Below, piece by piece: positions 47,001-56,424 of a stretch of DNA of 64,000 nucleotides. The notes under the pieces were generated by a model, which was not told the origin of the DNA, did no database searches, and was given only the letters and a program-made list of their open reading frames with translations. This DNA comes from Tricholoma matsutake (lineage: Eukaryota; Basidiomycota; Agaricomycetes; Agaricales; Tricholomataceae): positions 3,968,001 to 4,032,000 of the forward strand of contig AP026538.1 of assembly GCA_026075535.2 (NCBI GenBank). The letters run 5' to 3'. Each line of letters opens with the position of its first letter. Positions within the stretch are counted from its first letter, which is position 1. The position numbers and the translations under genes are program-made.

Positions 47001-47992
47001 TCTCGTACCATCCATTTCCCTTCGCTAGTTTAGCTTGGGGCCTGGCAGCGACATTGGGTGCCCATCATAAGTTCCACCTTGACACTGATGGATTTGGTAC
47101 CCACATCAAGGTCATCAGTGAAGGGGGATGCAAATGGTGGGTCATCGCAACTCCCAAAAATCCCCAGGCACTTGCCAGCACCCTGTTGTTCACCGGGAGC
47201 TTTGGCATTGACAATGTGGATGTGGATAACTATGATTTTGAAGCTGTGCTCCTCACACCTGGCATGGAGCTGTGAGTCATTTTTTGCTTTTTGGATTTGG
47301 GATGATAATACAGGATGGATAGGAATATGAGGCCCAGTACATTGCATGCTGTGTTCACTCCCAAGTCCACTATCTGTTTAGGTGGCCATTTCTACAGCAT
47401 CAGAACCATCACTCGTACAGTCTACTCCATCATCCACACCTTTGTCGGCAGCCAGACTGACAAATATGGAACATGCCGCCGATTCTAGAACCCTTCTTCG
47501 CTGCCTCCTTATCCATATTTATGAGGAATCAGTGGCAAGTGGGTTTTCAGCCACTCCAGAGCAGCCGATCCCAGTAGGGAATCATCTTCCTGCATTTAAT
47601 ACCTGGGAAGGAGTCGTCGAAATTGTCAATCTTGTCAATGTTATAGAACTTGAAGAAGTTTTGCATTGGCAGACATATACTCGAAACGGCTTATCATACA
47701 AAGAGCAGCAGGCCATGAAGCATTGCCATAAACTGGGTAGAGAGCTCCTGCACTGGCCATGGTATGGCCATGGTCCAACTACAGCTTCAGCATCTTCGCG
47801 GAACATGCTGGATCATGGGATAAATGGAGAATCTTTTACTTTACAGGTCTTGCTAGCCAAACTAAGGCCATTTCCTTCTATCTTGAGCGGGCATTAAAGG
47901 TGAACTTGAAGCCAGAGGAAGATGGCTGTACATCCGAGCAAGTGGTTGCAGCTATTTACTGAGTTTTCCAAAACAACTGACTATTTTGGAGA
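43890..47992 (+). pseudogene. JmjC-like dioxygenase gene carried by a Plavaka-type element, part left of the Gypsy insertion
   Basis: The first exon begins MHHSEGFNQQSLAVRRISNA and joins across an intron at 44037 to FIDTTTGWEQLETMSDI. Helical parts follow (VYNLLPDEIAPAKQRAAEVS, LRITNNILDNFYP). A long acidic and Gln-rich linker lies at 45230-45770, then a Lys/Arg-rich coil (KEKRTEAKRQEMRKQIRQET). The enzymatic part is near 46990-47440: FPFASLAWGLAATLGAHHKF, HLDTDGFGTHIKVISEGGCK and WWVIATP, then after an intron RPSTLHAVFTPKSTICLGGH and FYSIRTI. HLD (His codon 47075) with the later HAV gives the H-x-D..H iron triad of JmjC/cupin dioxygenases. TGA, TAA and frame breaks occur. The stops at 47960 and 47978 are both TGA. 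A role in demethylating chromatin protein is inference only. Confidence 0.6.
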
Positions 47993-48344
47993 GCATGTGT
48001 TATGATTTGTCTACAGGAACCCACAAGTACGGGCAGTTCATTTTTTCTTATTCGACTCGACTCTCTCCCGATGGAAGACATCTTGACACATGGTGACTCC
48101 ATGCACCCAAACCCACTCTCACACGCACCGTGGTATGACACCCCCTCTACACGAGGTCCATGACATTGGACGCCTCATGCGTAGCATGAGGCTTATCTCT
48201 ATTGTTCTCTGACATGCTGCGCCGCAGCACTCCGTGGCATCGGACGCCTCATGCAAGGCATGAGGCCTGTCTTTCTATTGTTCTTTCTATTTATATTGGA
48301 TAACAATCCTACAATCCGATTGGACAATAGACATCTTCAAACCG

Positions 48345-48352
48345 TATATAAG
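48345..48352 (+). promoter_or_regulatory. TATA box of the 5' LTR
   Basis: TATATAAG. A start 30-35 bp downstream would fall at about 48375-48380, exactly where the sequence complementary to the primer-binding site begins. Confidence 0.65.
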
Positions 48353-48426
48353 CTGTAGTAATACTCTCTGTATTCCTTAGCTTGACCTAATTCAAATAAT
48401 GGTCTTAGACTCAACCAGAACACTCG

Positions 48427-48633
48427 ACAGCTTAGGAAGCCCCTAGCTGTGATAACTCGAACTTGACAGTTGGAAAGCCTCCAACTGTGATACACAAACC
48501 AATGGTCTACTCAGAAAGCCTCTGAGTACGGATAGCCATATCGACTTAGGAAGCACCAAGTCCTGAACAGAACCCGATACAGTAAGAAAGCCTCTTACTG
48601 CAAGAACCAATACAGTTGGAAAGCCTCCAACTG
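48427..48633 (+). repeat. Array of six small hairpins in the LTR leader
   Basis: Stems and loops: 48427-48450 (ACAGCT/AGCTGT), 48466-48488 (ACAGTTGG/CCAACTGT), 48508-48528 (TACTCAG/CTGAGTA), 48543-48562 (GACTT..GG/CCAAGTC), 48580-48600 (CAGTAAG/CTTACTG) and 48613-48633 (CAGTTGG/CCAACTG). Four share the exact 7-base loop AAAGCCT; the other two have GAAGCCC and AAGCA. Stem sequences differ but remain paired. All six are kept in the 3' LTR (55668-55874). They lie in the transcribed R/U5 part, between the putative RNA start and the primer-binding site. Confidence 0.85.
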
Positions 48634-48679
48634 CAACATATGAAGACTAGGCTGAGTTGAGACCTATAGTCTTAACAAA

Positions 48680-48689
48680 AGGTCAAGCT
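48680..48689 (+). promoter_or_regulatory. Primer-binding site, self-priming type
   Basis: AGGTCAAGCT, two bases after the 5' LTR, is the exact reverse complement of AGCTTGACCT at 48379-48388. The complement is 34 bp downstream of the TATA box. A G-U pair extends it. In Tf1-type elements the RNA 5' end anneals here and primes reverse transcription. I see no match to a tRNA 3' end. Confidence 0.75.
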
Positions 48690-48724
48690 GATCTACACTG
48701 TCCACCTACCTAGGTGCAGACACA

Positions 48725-49813
48725 ATGTCTTTCAGACAAAGCCCAGATAGACCTCCAACCGGAGCATCATCATCAGGAAGAACCCCATGGTATAGATACC
48801 AGGGTCAACTAGTACAATACTCGGAACCAGCACAGAAGTGGTTCTCAAGGAGAACCAGTGACGAAGAACCCCAATACCTCGACGAAGAGGATTTTAGATC
48901 CTTCAATAAAGAAGAAACCCCAGAATGAGATCCATTCTCCCTATCCAACGACAACGCCAACATGTCTACCGAACCCACCGCATCTACCAAGGAGATTAGA
49001 ATCCGAACCCCCTCTGACTTCACAGGGGACCGAATGAGAACTGCAAAGTTCTTACAAGAAGTAAAACTCTATTTGAGAGTGAACCACGGAATCTATGACA
49101 CCGATGAAAAGAAAATCATCTTCGCGTTGTCATTTATGAACAGAGGAACCGCCGCACCCTGGGCACAGACATGGGCAGAGAAGGAAGACCTAGGAACATG
49201 GTCGACCTTTGAAGTGGTGCTCAAAACGGCGTTCACACCGATTGACAAAGCTGGCAGAGCCAGGACAGACATGAAAACATTGAAGCAGGGACAGGACCTG
49301 GAGGACTACATAGCGCAGTTCCGAATCCTGTGAGAGAAGGCGGGAATCAATGACGACACCACCCTCATCGAGCTCTTCATGGATGGGCTGAACCCAAGAC
49401 TCCTCGAGAGAGTCTTTAACATGGAAACAATCCCCACCACGTTAGAAGGGATGATCAACACTGCCTCCAAGTATGACAGACAATGGAGAAGAGCAAGAGC
49501 CATAGCTGGGAAGGCACAAGAGGCCTTAGCAAGGAAGCTGCCCAACTCCAAATCAAAGGAAGGCCCGCTTGAGATCAACCGACTCTTCAACACAGAGAGG
49601 ATTGAGCACATGAAGAAGGGATTATGCTTTGTGTGCCACCAACCAGGACACAGAGCAACCGAACATAAGAAAGGGGAGACAAGGACCGAGGACCAGCCTT
49701 TCCCAAAGAACAAAGGCAGAGAAGCCTACTCGAAGATCCGAGCGATCATGAAAGAACTCGACGAAGAAGGAAAGGAGAAAGCTCTCGCCTTAATAGGGGA
49801 TGAGGGTTTTTAA
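48725..49813 (+). pseudogene. gag: gag
   Basis: One frame runs from MSFRQSPDRPP to the stop after IGDEGF, about 362 codons, broken only by TGAs at 48926-48928 and 49331-49333. It has a capsid-like helical region with LEDYIAQFRIL and INDDTTLIELFMDGLNPRLL, known from Gypsy Gag proteins. A single zinc knuckle, CFVCHQPGHRATEH, has His in place of the last Cys. A Lys/Glu-rich tail follows. Gag packages the RNA. At both TGAs the family text suggests arginine (CGA). The TAA at the end separates gag from the pol frame, which starts 17 bases downstream in another phase. Confidence 0.85.
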
Positions 49814-49830
49814 AGAGGTGGCCTGCCTCG

Positions 49831-52800
49831 ATGCCAGGTACCACCGAACTCTCTGTCTGCTCTGTATTACTAGCCACTTTGAAGAATCAATCTATGCGTT
49901 TAGATATCAAAGTGCTAGGAGCAGGCAGAGGGAAAGCCGTCGAAACCGAAGCCCTACTCGACTCAGGAGCAGGAGGAATATTCATGAGCCACGAATTCGC
50001 AAAAAGCGGCGGATTCGAACTACACCCCCTGGAAAGGACAATCAGGGTCAAGAACGTAGATGGAACCCCAAACAAGAAAGGGGAGATCTCCCACTACACC
50101 AAAGGATTCTTAATGATCAACGGAAGATCGTTCCCAACAACCTTCCTCATTGCAGGATTAGGGAAAGAATCAGTTATCCTGGGTCTGCCATGGCTCAGAA
50201 GAATCAACCCAGTGATCAACTGGAGAATTGGAACCTTCCAATTCCAAATGACCAACCGAACCCACCCAGAATTCTCATTTGGGAAAGGGAAAACCCTCAT
50301 CGGAAGGGTGCGAATGGAGAGATCTGACAATGAACCTCTGGCTTGGCACCAGAGAACAGTCAAAGAAGAAGGGAAGCCCTTCAAAGAAATGACAAGAGAG
50401 GAGAAATGGGCATGGGCACAAAAGATGGTCACCCAAGCAAAAGAAAAGATGGGCCTCAAGACAGAGGCAAAAGAAGAAGAGCGACTTACGTGGCGCCACC
50501 TAGCCACTAAAGAACTAGAAAAGCTTGCCCTTGAAAAGAAATGGAGGAACGAGGAACGGCTAACAAAATGCCGGAAAATTGCCGATAAAGCAAGGCAGAT
50601 GGGAGAAGCCCTTCGGACTAAGCTGGGAAAGAACACAGTACCCACCGAAACAAGGAGAGCGACAATCGAAGAAGTGGAGGATGAAGAGATTGCAGTCACG
50701 ACTCTTCAAGATGTGGAGCCCATTGGGCCACAAGACAAAGTAGACACTGGGAAGGAAAACCCAGCACTGGAAAACCACAAACAGGCAAAGGAACAAGCAA
50801 CGGAACAACTGGAAGGGACACCCAAACTAAAGATCGAAGACGACGAGCTACTGGTCGCCTACATCCGAGGAGAACCTGTCATTGGAATATTCGAACCAGC
50901 TAGGACACCGCTGACAGAGGAATATGACGAGCCAAGATACGGATATTCTCAGACGACGAAGACAATCTCTCGGATCATAAAGGCAAAAGGATCATTGCGA
51001 TATGCTTATGGACAAAATATCTGGATTAGGGCAAAGACATCGGTCTCTCAACACCTGACACATAAGAAGGAAGGAGACCCCAAACAGAAGACCCTAGATG
51101 AACTACTCCCCGAACAGTACAAGGAGTACCGATGGATATTCGAAAAGGAAGCATCGGAACGATTCCCAGAATCAAGACCCTGGGATCATGTGATTGAACT
51201 GAAAGCGGACTTTACGGCAAAGGATTGCAGGGTTTACCCATTGTCACCGGCAGAACAAAAGAAACTTGACGAGTTTCTCAACGAAAGCCTACAGAAGGGA
51301 TACATTCGACCATCGAAATCGCCCATGGCATCGCCATTCTTCTTCGTTGCACAGAAGGACTCGGATGCGCTATGACCCTGCCAGGATTACAGGTACTTGA
51401 ATAATGGAACAATCAAGAACACCTACCCGCTGCCACTGGTAGGAGACCTGTTGGACAAACTGAGAGGGGTGAAATGGTTTACGAAATTGGACATCTGATG
51501 GGGATATCACAATGTCAGAATCAAGGATGGAGATCAATGGAAAGCAGCCTTCAAGACAAACAGAGGGCTGTTTGAGCCAACGGTGATGTTCTTCAGATTA
51601 TGCAACTCACCAGCAACCTTCCAGGCAATGATGAATGAGATATTCCATGACATGATCAGAGAAGGATGGCTCGTGATTTACATGGATGACATCCTGATAT
51701 TCTCCAAGGATCAGAACAAACACCAGGAAAGGACAAAGAGAGTACTGCAAAGGCTGGCAGAGAACGGCCTATACCTGAAACCAGAGAAATGCAAGTTTGA
51801 CGTCCACAAAGTGGAATTCTTGGGTCTGATCATCCGACCCAATGAAATTGCCATGGATGACACGAAACTGGCAGGTATACAGGATTGGCCTACCCCGACT
51901 AACATGAAGGCAGTCAGATCCTTCCTAGGGTTTGGGAATTTCTACAGGAAATTCATCGGACATTTCGCGGAGACAAGCAGACCGCTTAATGAACTAACAA
52001 AGAAAAACAAGACATTTGACTGGACAACCGAATGCAAAAAAGCCTTTCAGATGCTGAAAAGGAAATTTGCAGAAGCACCGGTACTGCTGATGCCAGATCC
52101 AACAAGACCATTCACAATTGAATCAGACGCCTCGAAACATGCAACAGGAGGAGTGCTGAGACAAAGAGACACGAATGGAGATTGGCACCCATGCGGATAT
52201 ATATCGCATGCACTGACCCCAACGGAACGAAACTACGAAATCTATGACAGGGAACTACTCGCGATAGTACAATTGCTAGAAACCTGGAGGCACTACCTGA
52301 TGGGTTCAGATCACCCGGTAGTAATTCTCTCGGATCACAAGAACCTGACATATTTCTGAATGGCACAGAAACTAAACAGGAGACAGGCAAGATGGAGCTT
52401 ATTCTTGTCAGAATTCGAATTACAGCTTGTTCACGTGCCCGGATCTCAAATGGTGCAAAGTGATGCTTTATCACAAAGGGCCGACCACGTACTGGAAGAA
52501 GACAATGACAATGAAGATATCACGATGTTACCAGAGACGGTATTCATGAAATTCGTTGACACCAAACTACATGACCTCCTTGCAGGGAGCATCATGAAAG
52601 ACGACCTGGTGAAGAGCGCGATTGAGGCGCTAAAGACCAAAGGAGCACCGCCGATAAAGTCGGCGTTAGAAGACTGGAAGATCGAGGACGGCCTCCTATT
52701 CTTCTGAAATCGATGCTACGTCCCTGACAGCGGGGACATACAAAAGAAGCTGGTACAGAAATACCATGAAGGGGTAACCAGTGGACACCCAGGACAATGG

Positions 52801-54422
52801 CAGACAACCGAAATGGTTAGAAGGGACTACTGGTGGCCAGGAATGATGATGTACATCAAGAACTACGTCGCCAGATGTGCTACATGCCAGCAGATGAAAG
52901 TCAACACCCACCTGACGACACCACCCCTACAACCAATCAAATCTGAAGCGACAAGGCCATTTGCAATGGTGACGACCGATTTCATAACTGACCTACCGGA
53001 GTCCGATGGTTATGATGCGCTCATGGTCGTGGTAGACCATGGGCTTACGAAGGGGGTAATTTTCATCCCTTGCAAGAAAACAATCGATGCACTGGGAGCA
53101 GCGACCCTCTATCTGGATTACGTCTACAAACGGTTCGGCCTTCCAGACAAGATAATATCAGACAGGGACCCCAGATTCACCTCTGTTAGGGCGACACCCA
53201 CTATCTGCTAGCTAAGACCATGCGGGTTCTCTCTACAAGAAGGGGGCGGGATCCACGCACGTGATGGGGAATTGATAGTTTTGATGCGAGGGGTTATTAA
53301 TAGGTGAGTTTGTTGAGATAGGCCTTTCACACTGAAAACGTAGGTGGAATACCTAAGAGAACACAACTGGGGTCCCCTAGGCATATATTTAGGGTTTATA
53401 TACTATGTTACATATATTGTACATTGTTGTTACCAATGCGCGCATACAGGTGCGTACATAGTGATGCGTGCGAAATAATATTCTCATGCTATCAAAGTGT
53501 AGCGTCATTTGGTGTCATTTGGTGTAATGTAGTGTAATTCGACATAATAAAATGAAAATGAAATTTTATTAGGTAATGGGGCTGTTTCCTAACAGCCTCG
53601 CAGCTATTCCAAGAATTAGGAAGATTGCTCAGAATCAAGCTGGCAATGAGTATGGCATACCACCCCCAGACCGACGGAGAAACAGAATGGGTGAATCAGG
53701 AAGTAGAAGTCTACCTGCAGATCTTCTGCTCGAACAACCAAGAGAAATGGAAGCACTTCCTTCCAACAGCAGAGTTCACGCACAACCAAAGGATGCACTC
53801 CACCCAGAAAAGCTCCCCGTTCTACCTGATGATGGGCTATGAACCAAAGGCGATCCCACTCCCATACCTGAAAACAAACATACCGGCTATAGAGAAACAA
53901 ATAGTTGCGTTGCAACGAGCCCGAGATGAAGCAAAGGCAACTCATGAGTTGGCCAGACAGCTGATGGCAGAAAGAACTACATGGCACTTCACGCCATTCA
54001 AAGAAGGAGACAGGGTGTGGCTAGAAGCAAAGAACCTCAAAACGATGCATGCAACAAAGAAACTCACACCCAAAAGAGAAGGACCATTCTCCATCAAGAA
54101 GGTTCTAAGCCCCCTCTCCTACTGACTGAAGCTACCAAACCAATGGAAAATACACCCGGTATTCCATGTGGCACTCCTCACCCCATATAAAGAAACCGAG
54201 ATGCATGGTCCAAACTTCCCAGAACCTCCGCCGGACCTAATAGAAGGTGAATCGGAGTACGAAGTGGAAGCGATCATCGGACATAAAAAGAAAGGAAGGA
54301 CCATGCACTTCTTAGTGAAGTGGGTCAGATACCCAACCTCGGAGAACTCCTGGGAGCCCAAGGGAAACCTGAAACACGCCAAGAAAATCCTTGGAGCATA
54401 TAAACAGCAACGACAGCTGTAG
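49831..54422 (+). pseudogene. pol: pol: protease, reverse transcriptase, RNase H, integrase, chromodomain
   Basis: The protease has ALLDSGAGGIFMSHEFA. RT is at about 51240-51900, with [12 protein letters not shown] and [12 protein letters not shown] (catalytic YMDD). RNase H has [16 protein letters not shown] and [11 protein letters not shown]. Integrase has the zinc-binding HEGVTSGHPGQW..CATCQQMK, TTDFITDLPESDGYDALMVV and IISDRDPRFTS. After the solo LTR it has YHPQTDGETEWVNQEVEVYL, giving the D,D,E triad. A chromodomain ends the protein (EYEVEAIIGHKKKGRTMHFL, VKWVRYPTSENSWEP). In-frame TGAs are at 51373, 51496, 52357, 52705 and 54123. The protein makes and integrates cDNA, and the chromodomain would steer it to histone marks. 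No TAA, TAG or frame shift is seen apart from the inserted LTR. Confidence 0.93.
53184..53594. mobile_element. Solo LTR, 411 bp, inside the integrase
   Basis: It starts TGTTAGGGCG and ends TTTCCTAACA (6-bp inverted ends TGTTAG/CTAACA). The flanking 5-mers are ACCTC and GCCTC, one mismatch apart. Leaving out the insert and one 5-mer lets the integrase frame run straight from the RFTS motif into LFQELGRLL. Its sequence is unlike the LTRs of the host element, so it came from another family. Confidence 0.85.
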
Positions 54423-54453
54423 AACCCCCAGAACCAAGAACCCACACCCCGAC

Positions 54454-55179
54454 ATGGCAGAGCAGACACCCGTCATACCCCCCAAATGACATTTCAACAA
54501 ACAATTCCTACGAGACCCATCGAACATTGACACCCTCCACACCCACCTCGCCCACAACCCAGCCAGATATCATCTCGTGAGAATATGCTTCTACTATCAG
54601 AGCACTATCGACCGAATGAAGAGAAACCTAGAAGAAGCCATGAACGATGCTGATGACCTCAGTATCGAACAGGCTATCCAAGACATGACCAATGCATGGT
54701 CAGACAGAATGAGAGCGGTTGAAAGAGACCCTCATACCTCCACAGATCACCCCAGATGCCAACGAAACTCTCCCTCACCCTACAACAGGCAGAAAAACAA
54801 AAAGACAACATGCACCACCTCTGGAAATGCCTCCCCTTCTACAAGCAACCAGATGAACACCTCCCTAGCGATCATCGACCTCACAACGCCAGAACCCGAA
54901 CCTCGATCAACCCAACCACCGTGGTCCCCTCCCCAATGAGAAGCGCCAGATGCTTCATTTGCCACCAGATCGGACATTTTGGCCTCATCTGCCAGAAACA
55001 CATCTGCAGGTACTGCAAACGATGAGGCCCCGGGCACTACAGCCCCGACTGCCCGACAAGGCAGCAGAAAGAACAGGAGGAGGAACGAAGACAACTGGAC
55101 TTCCTCGAGGCGGGATATGATGACTTCAACAACAAAGCGATAGCAAATATGACCGGGGAACCCTACGGGGAAGTGTAGG
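54454..55179 (+). pseudogene. Extra 3' ORF with two zinc knuckles
   Basis: It starts MAEQTPVIPPK just after pol. TGA interrupts at 54487-54489, then an N-terminal helical segment follows (TIDRMKRNLEEAMNDADDLS). After a frame change near 54750 it continues with TLQQAEKQKDNMHHLWKCLP, then CFICHQIGHFGLIC and CRYCKR-TGA-GPGHYSPDC (TGA 55023-55025), that is, two CCHC-type knuckles. It ends NMTGEPYGEV. Gypsy elements usually keep knuckles in Gag only, so a separate nucleocapsid-like protein is unusual. The host gag has just one imperfect knuckle. Function is inferred: RNA binding, perhaps to the leader hairpins. Confidence 0.7.
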
Positions 55180-55238
55180 AGGGCGGGGAGAATAGTTCGA
55201 AGTTGAAGTCGGTGACTTCAAAGATAGATGGGAGGCGA

Positions 55239-55918
55239 TGTTATGATTTGTCTACAGGAACCCCGAAGTACGGGCAGTTCATTTTTTCTTATTCGACTCG
55301 ACTCTCTCCCGACGGAAGACATCTTGACACATGGTGACTCCATGCACCCCAACCCACTCTCACATGCACCGTGGTACGACACCCCCTCTACACAAGGTCC
55401 GTGACATTGGACGCCTCATGCATAGCATGAGGCTTATCTCTATTGTTCTCTGACATGCTGCGCTGCAGCACTCCGTGGCATTGCACGCCTCATGCAAGGC
55501 ATGAGGCCTGTCTTTCTATTGTTCTTTCTATTTATATTGGATAACAATCCTACGATCCGATTGGACAATAGACATCTTCGAACCATATATAAGCTGTAGT
55601 AATACTGTCTGTATTCCTTAGCTTGACCTAATTCAAATAACGGTCTTAGACTCAACCAGAACACTCGACAGCTTAGGAAGCCCCTAGCTGTGATAACTCG
55701 AACTTGACAGTTGGAAAGCCTCCAACTGTGATACACAAACCAATGGTCTACTCAGAAAGCCTCTGAGTACGGATAGCCATATCGACTTAGGAAGCACCAA
55801 GTCCCGAACAGAACCTGATACAGTAAGAAAGCCTCTTACTGCAAGAACCAATACAGTTGGAAAGCCTCCAACTGCAACATACAAAGACTAGGCTGAGTTG
55901 AGACCTATAGTCTTAACA
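55239..55918 (+). repeat. 3' LTR
   Basis: Same length and ends as the 5' LTR. It is preceded by a purine-rich stretch (GATGGGAGGCGA) that may serve as the polypurine tract. Confidence 0.95.
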
Positions 55919-55923
55919 GCATG

Positions 55924-56424
55924 GCACACCATCAATGACAGTCATTCCCAACAGTTCTTATCATGGACAGATGCAAACTTTGAGGTCTCCATCAGACAAC
56001 CTGTGAAGTGTTTCCCTGCAGATGAATTTGGTTTGCATGCATTTTGTATAAACATCATTAAGCTGACTTGTTCCCAGATGATAGCGTAGAGATGGGCCCT
56101 CTTGAATACGATGATGAAGACAATAACAATGACAAAGACAATGACAATGACAAAGACAAAGACAATGACAAAGACAATGACAAAGACAATGACAATGACA
56201 AAGACAATGACAATGACAAAGACAATGACAATGACAATGACAATGACAATGACAAAGACAATGACAATGATGAAGACAATGACAATGACAATGACAAAGA
56301 CGAAGATGAAGACCAGGATGTGGAAATGGATGGGCGCTCAGAAGGAGGTTCAGCAGAGGACTCAGCAGAGGAGAATGCTCATACGTGGAGATTGGACCTA
56401 TCTTTAGTTCCTGTAGCTCACTGA
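55924..56424 (+). pseudogene. JmjC-like gene, part right of the Gypsy insertion, with acidic repeat tail
   Basis: The frame that enters the left LTR resumes here as HTINDSHSQQFLSWTDANFE and VSIRQPVKCFPADEF. An intron (about 56031-56087) then leads to DDSVEMGPLEYDDED and an Asp/Asn/Lys repeat of more than 60 residues, ending LDLSLVPVAH. Running the sequence across the target duplication keeps the frame, which supports one original gene. The function of the acidic tail is unknown; such tails can bind histones, but that is speculation here. Confidence 0.55.
56119..56301. repeat. GACAAT/GACAAA hexanucleotide array
   Basis: About 30 hexamers of GACAAT, GACAAA or GATGAA encode alternating Asp-Asn and Asp-Lys pairs in the plus frame. 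It is a microsatellite within a coding frame. Confidence 0.9.

Larger units (their letters stand above)
47998..48677 (+). repeat. 5' LTR
   Basis: It begins TGTTATGATTTG and ends CTTAACA. It contains an inverted CCAAT box (ATTGG near 48319), a TATA box (TATATAAG, 48345-48352) and, downstream, the hairpin array. It differs from the 3' LTR at about 20 positions, mostly CG versus TG or CA. Confidence 0.95.
47998..55918 (+). mobile_element. Ty3/Gypsy chromodomain retrotransposon, 7,921 bp, self-priming type
   Basis: Two 680-bp LTRs (47998-48677, 55239-55918) with TG..CA ends are flanked by a perfect 5-bp duplication GCATG (47993-47997 and 55919-55923). The order is gag, pol (protease, RT, RNase H, integrase, chromodomain), then an extra zinc-knuckle ORF. 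It lies inside the JmjC-like gene on the same strand. All nine internal stops are TGA, and a 411-bp solo LTR interrupts the integrase, so it is dead as read. The complement between the PBS and the presumed RNA 5' end places it with the Tf1/sushi-like chromoviruses. Confidence 0.95.

Noticed and set aside
53184..53594. An intron in the integrase
   Set aside because: The segment has no GT..AG borders, begins TG and ends CA with inverted TGTTAG/CTAACA, and has a near-perfect 5-bp duplication, so it is a solo LTR.
49831..54422. Ascomycete-type RIP as the source of the TGAs
   Set aside because: RIP would also create TAA and TAG from CAA, CAG and TGG through CpA changes. None of these stops is seen in this element, and the changes sit at CG.
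47998..55918. UGA recoding (as Arg or selenocysteine) as the reason for the many TGAs
   Set aside because: Intact host-like genes in the window end in TGA (3517-3519 and 4772-4774), the affected genes also have other damage, and CpG decay explains the pattern more simply.
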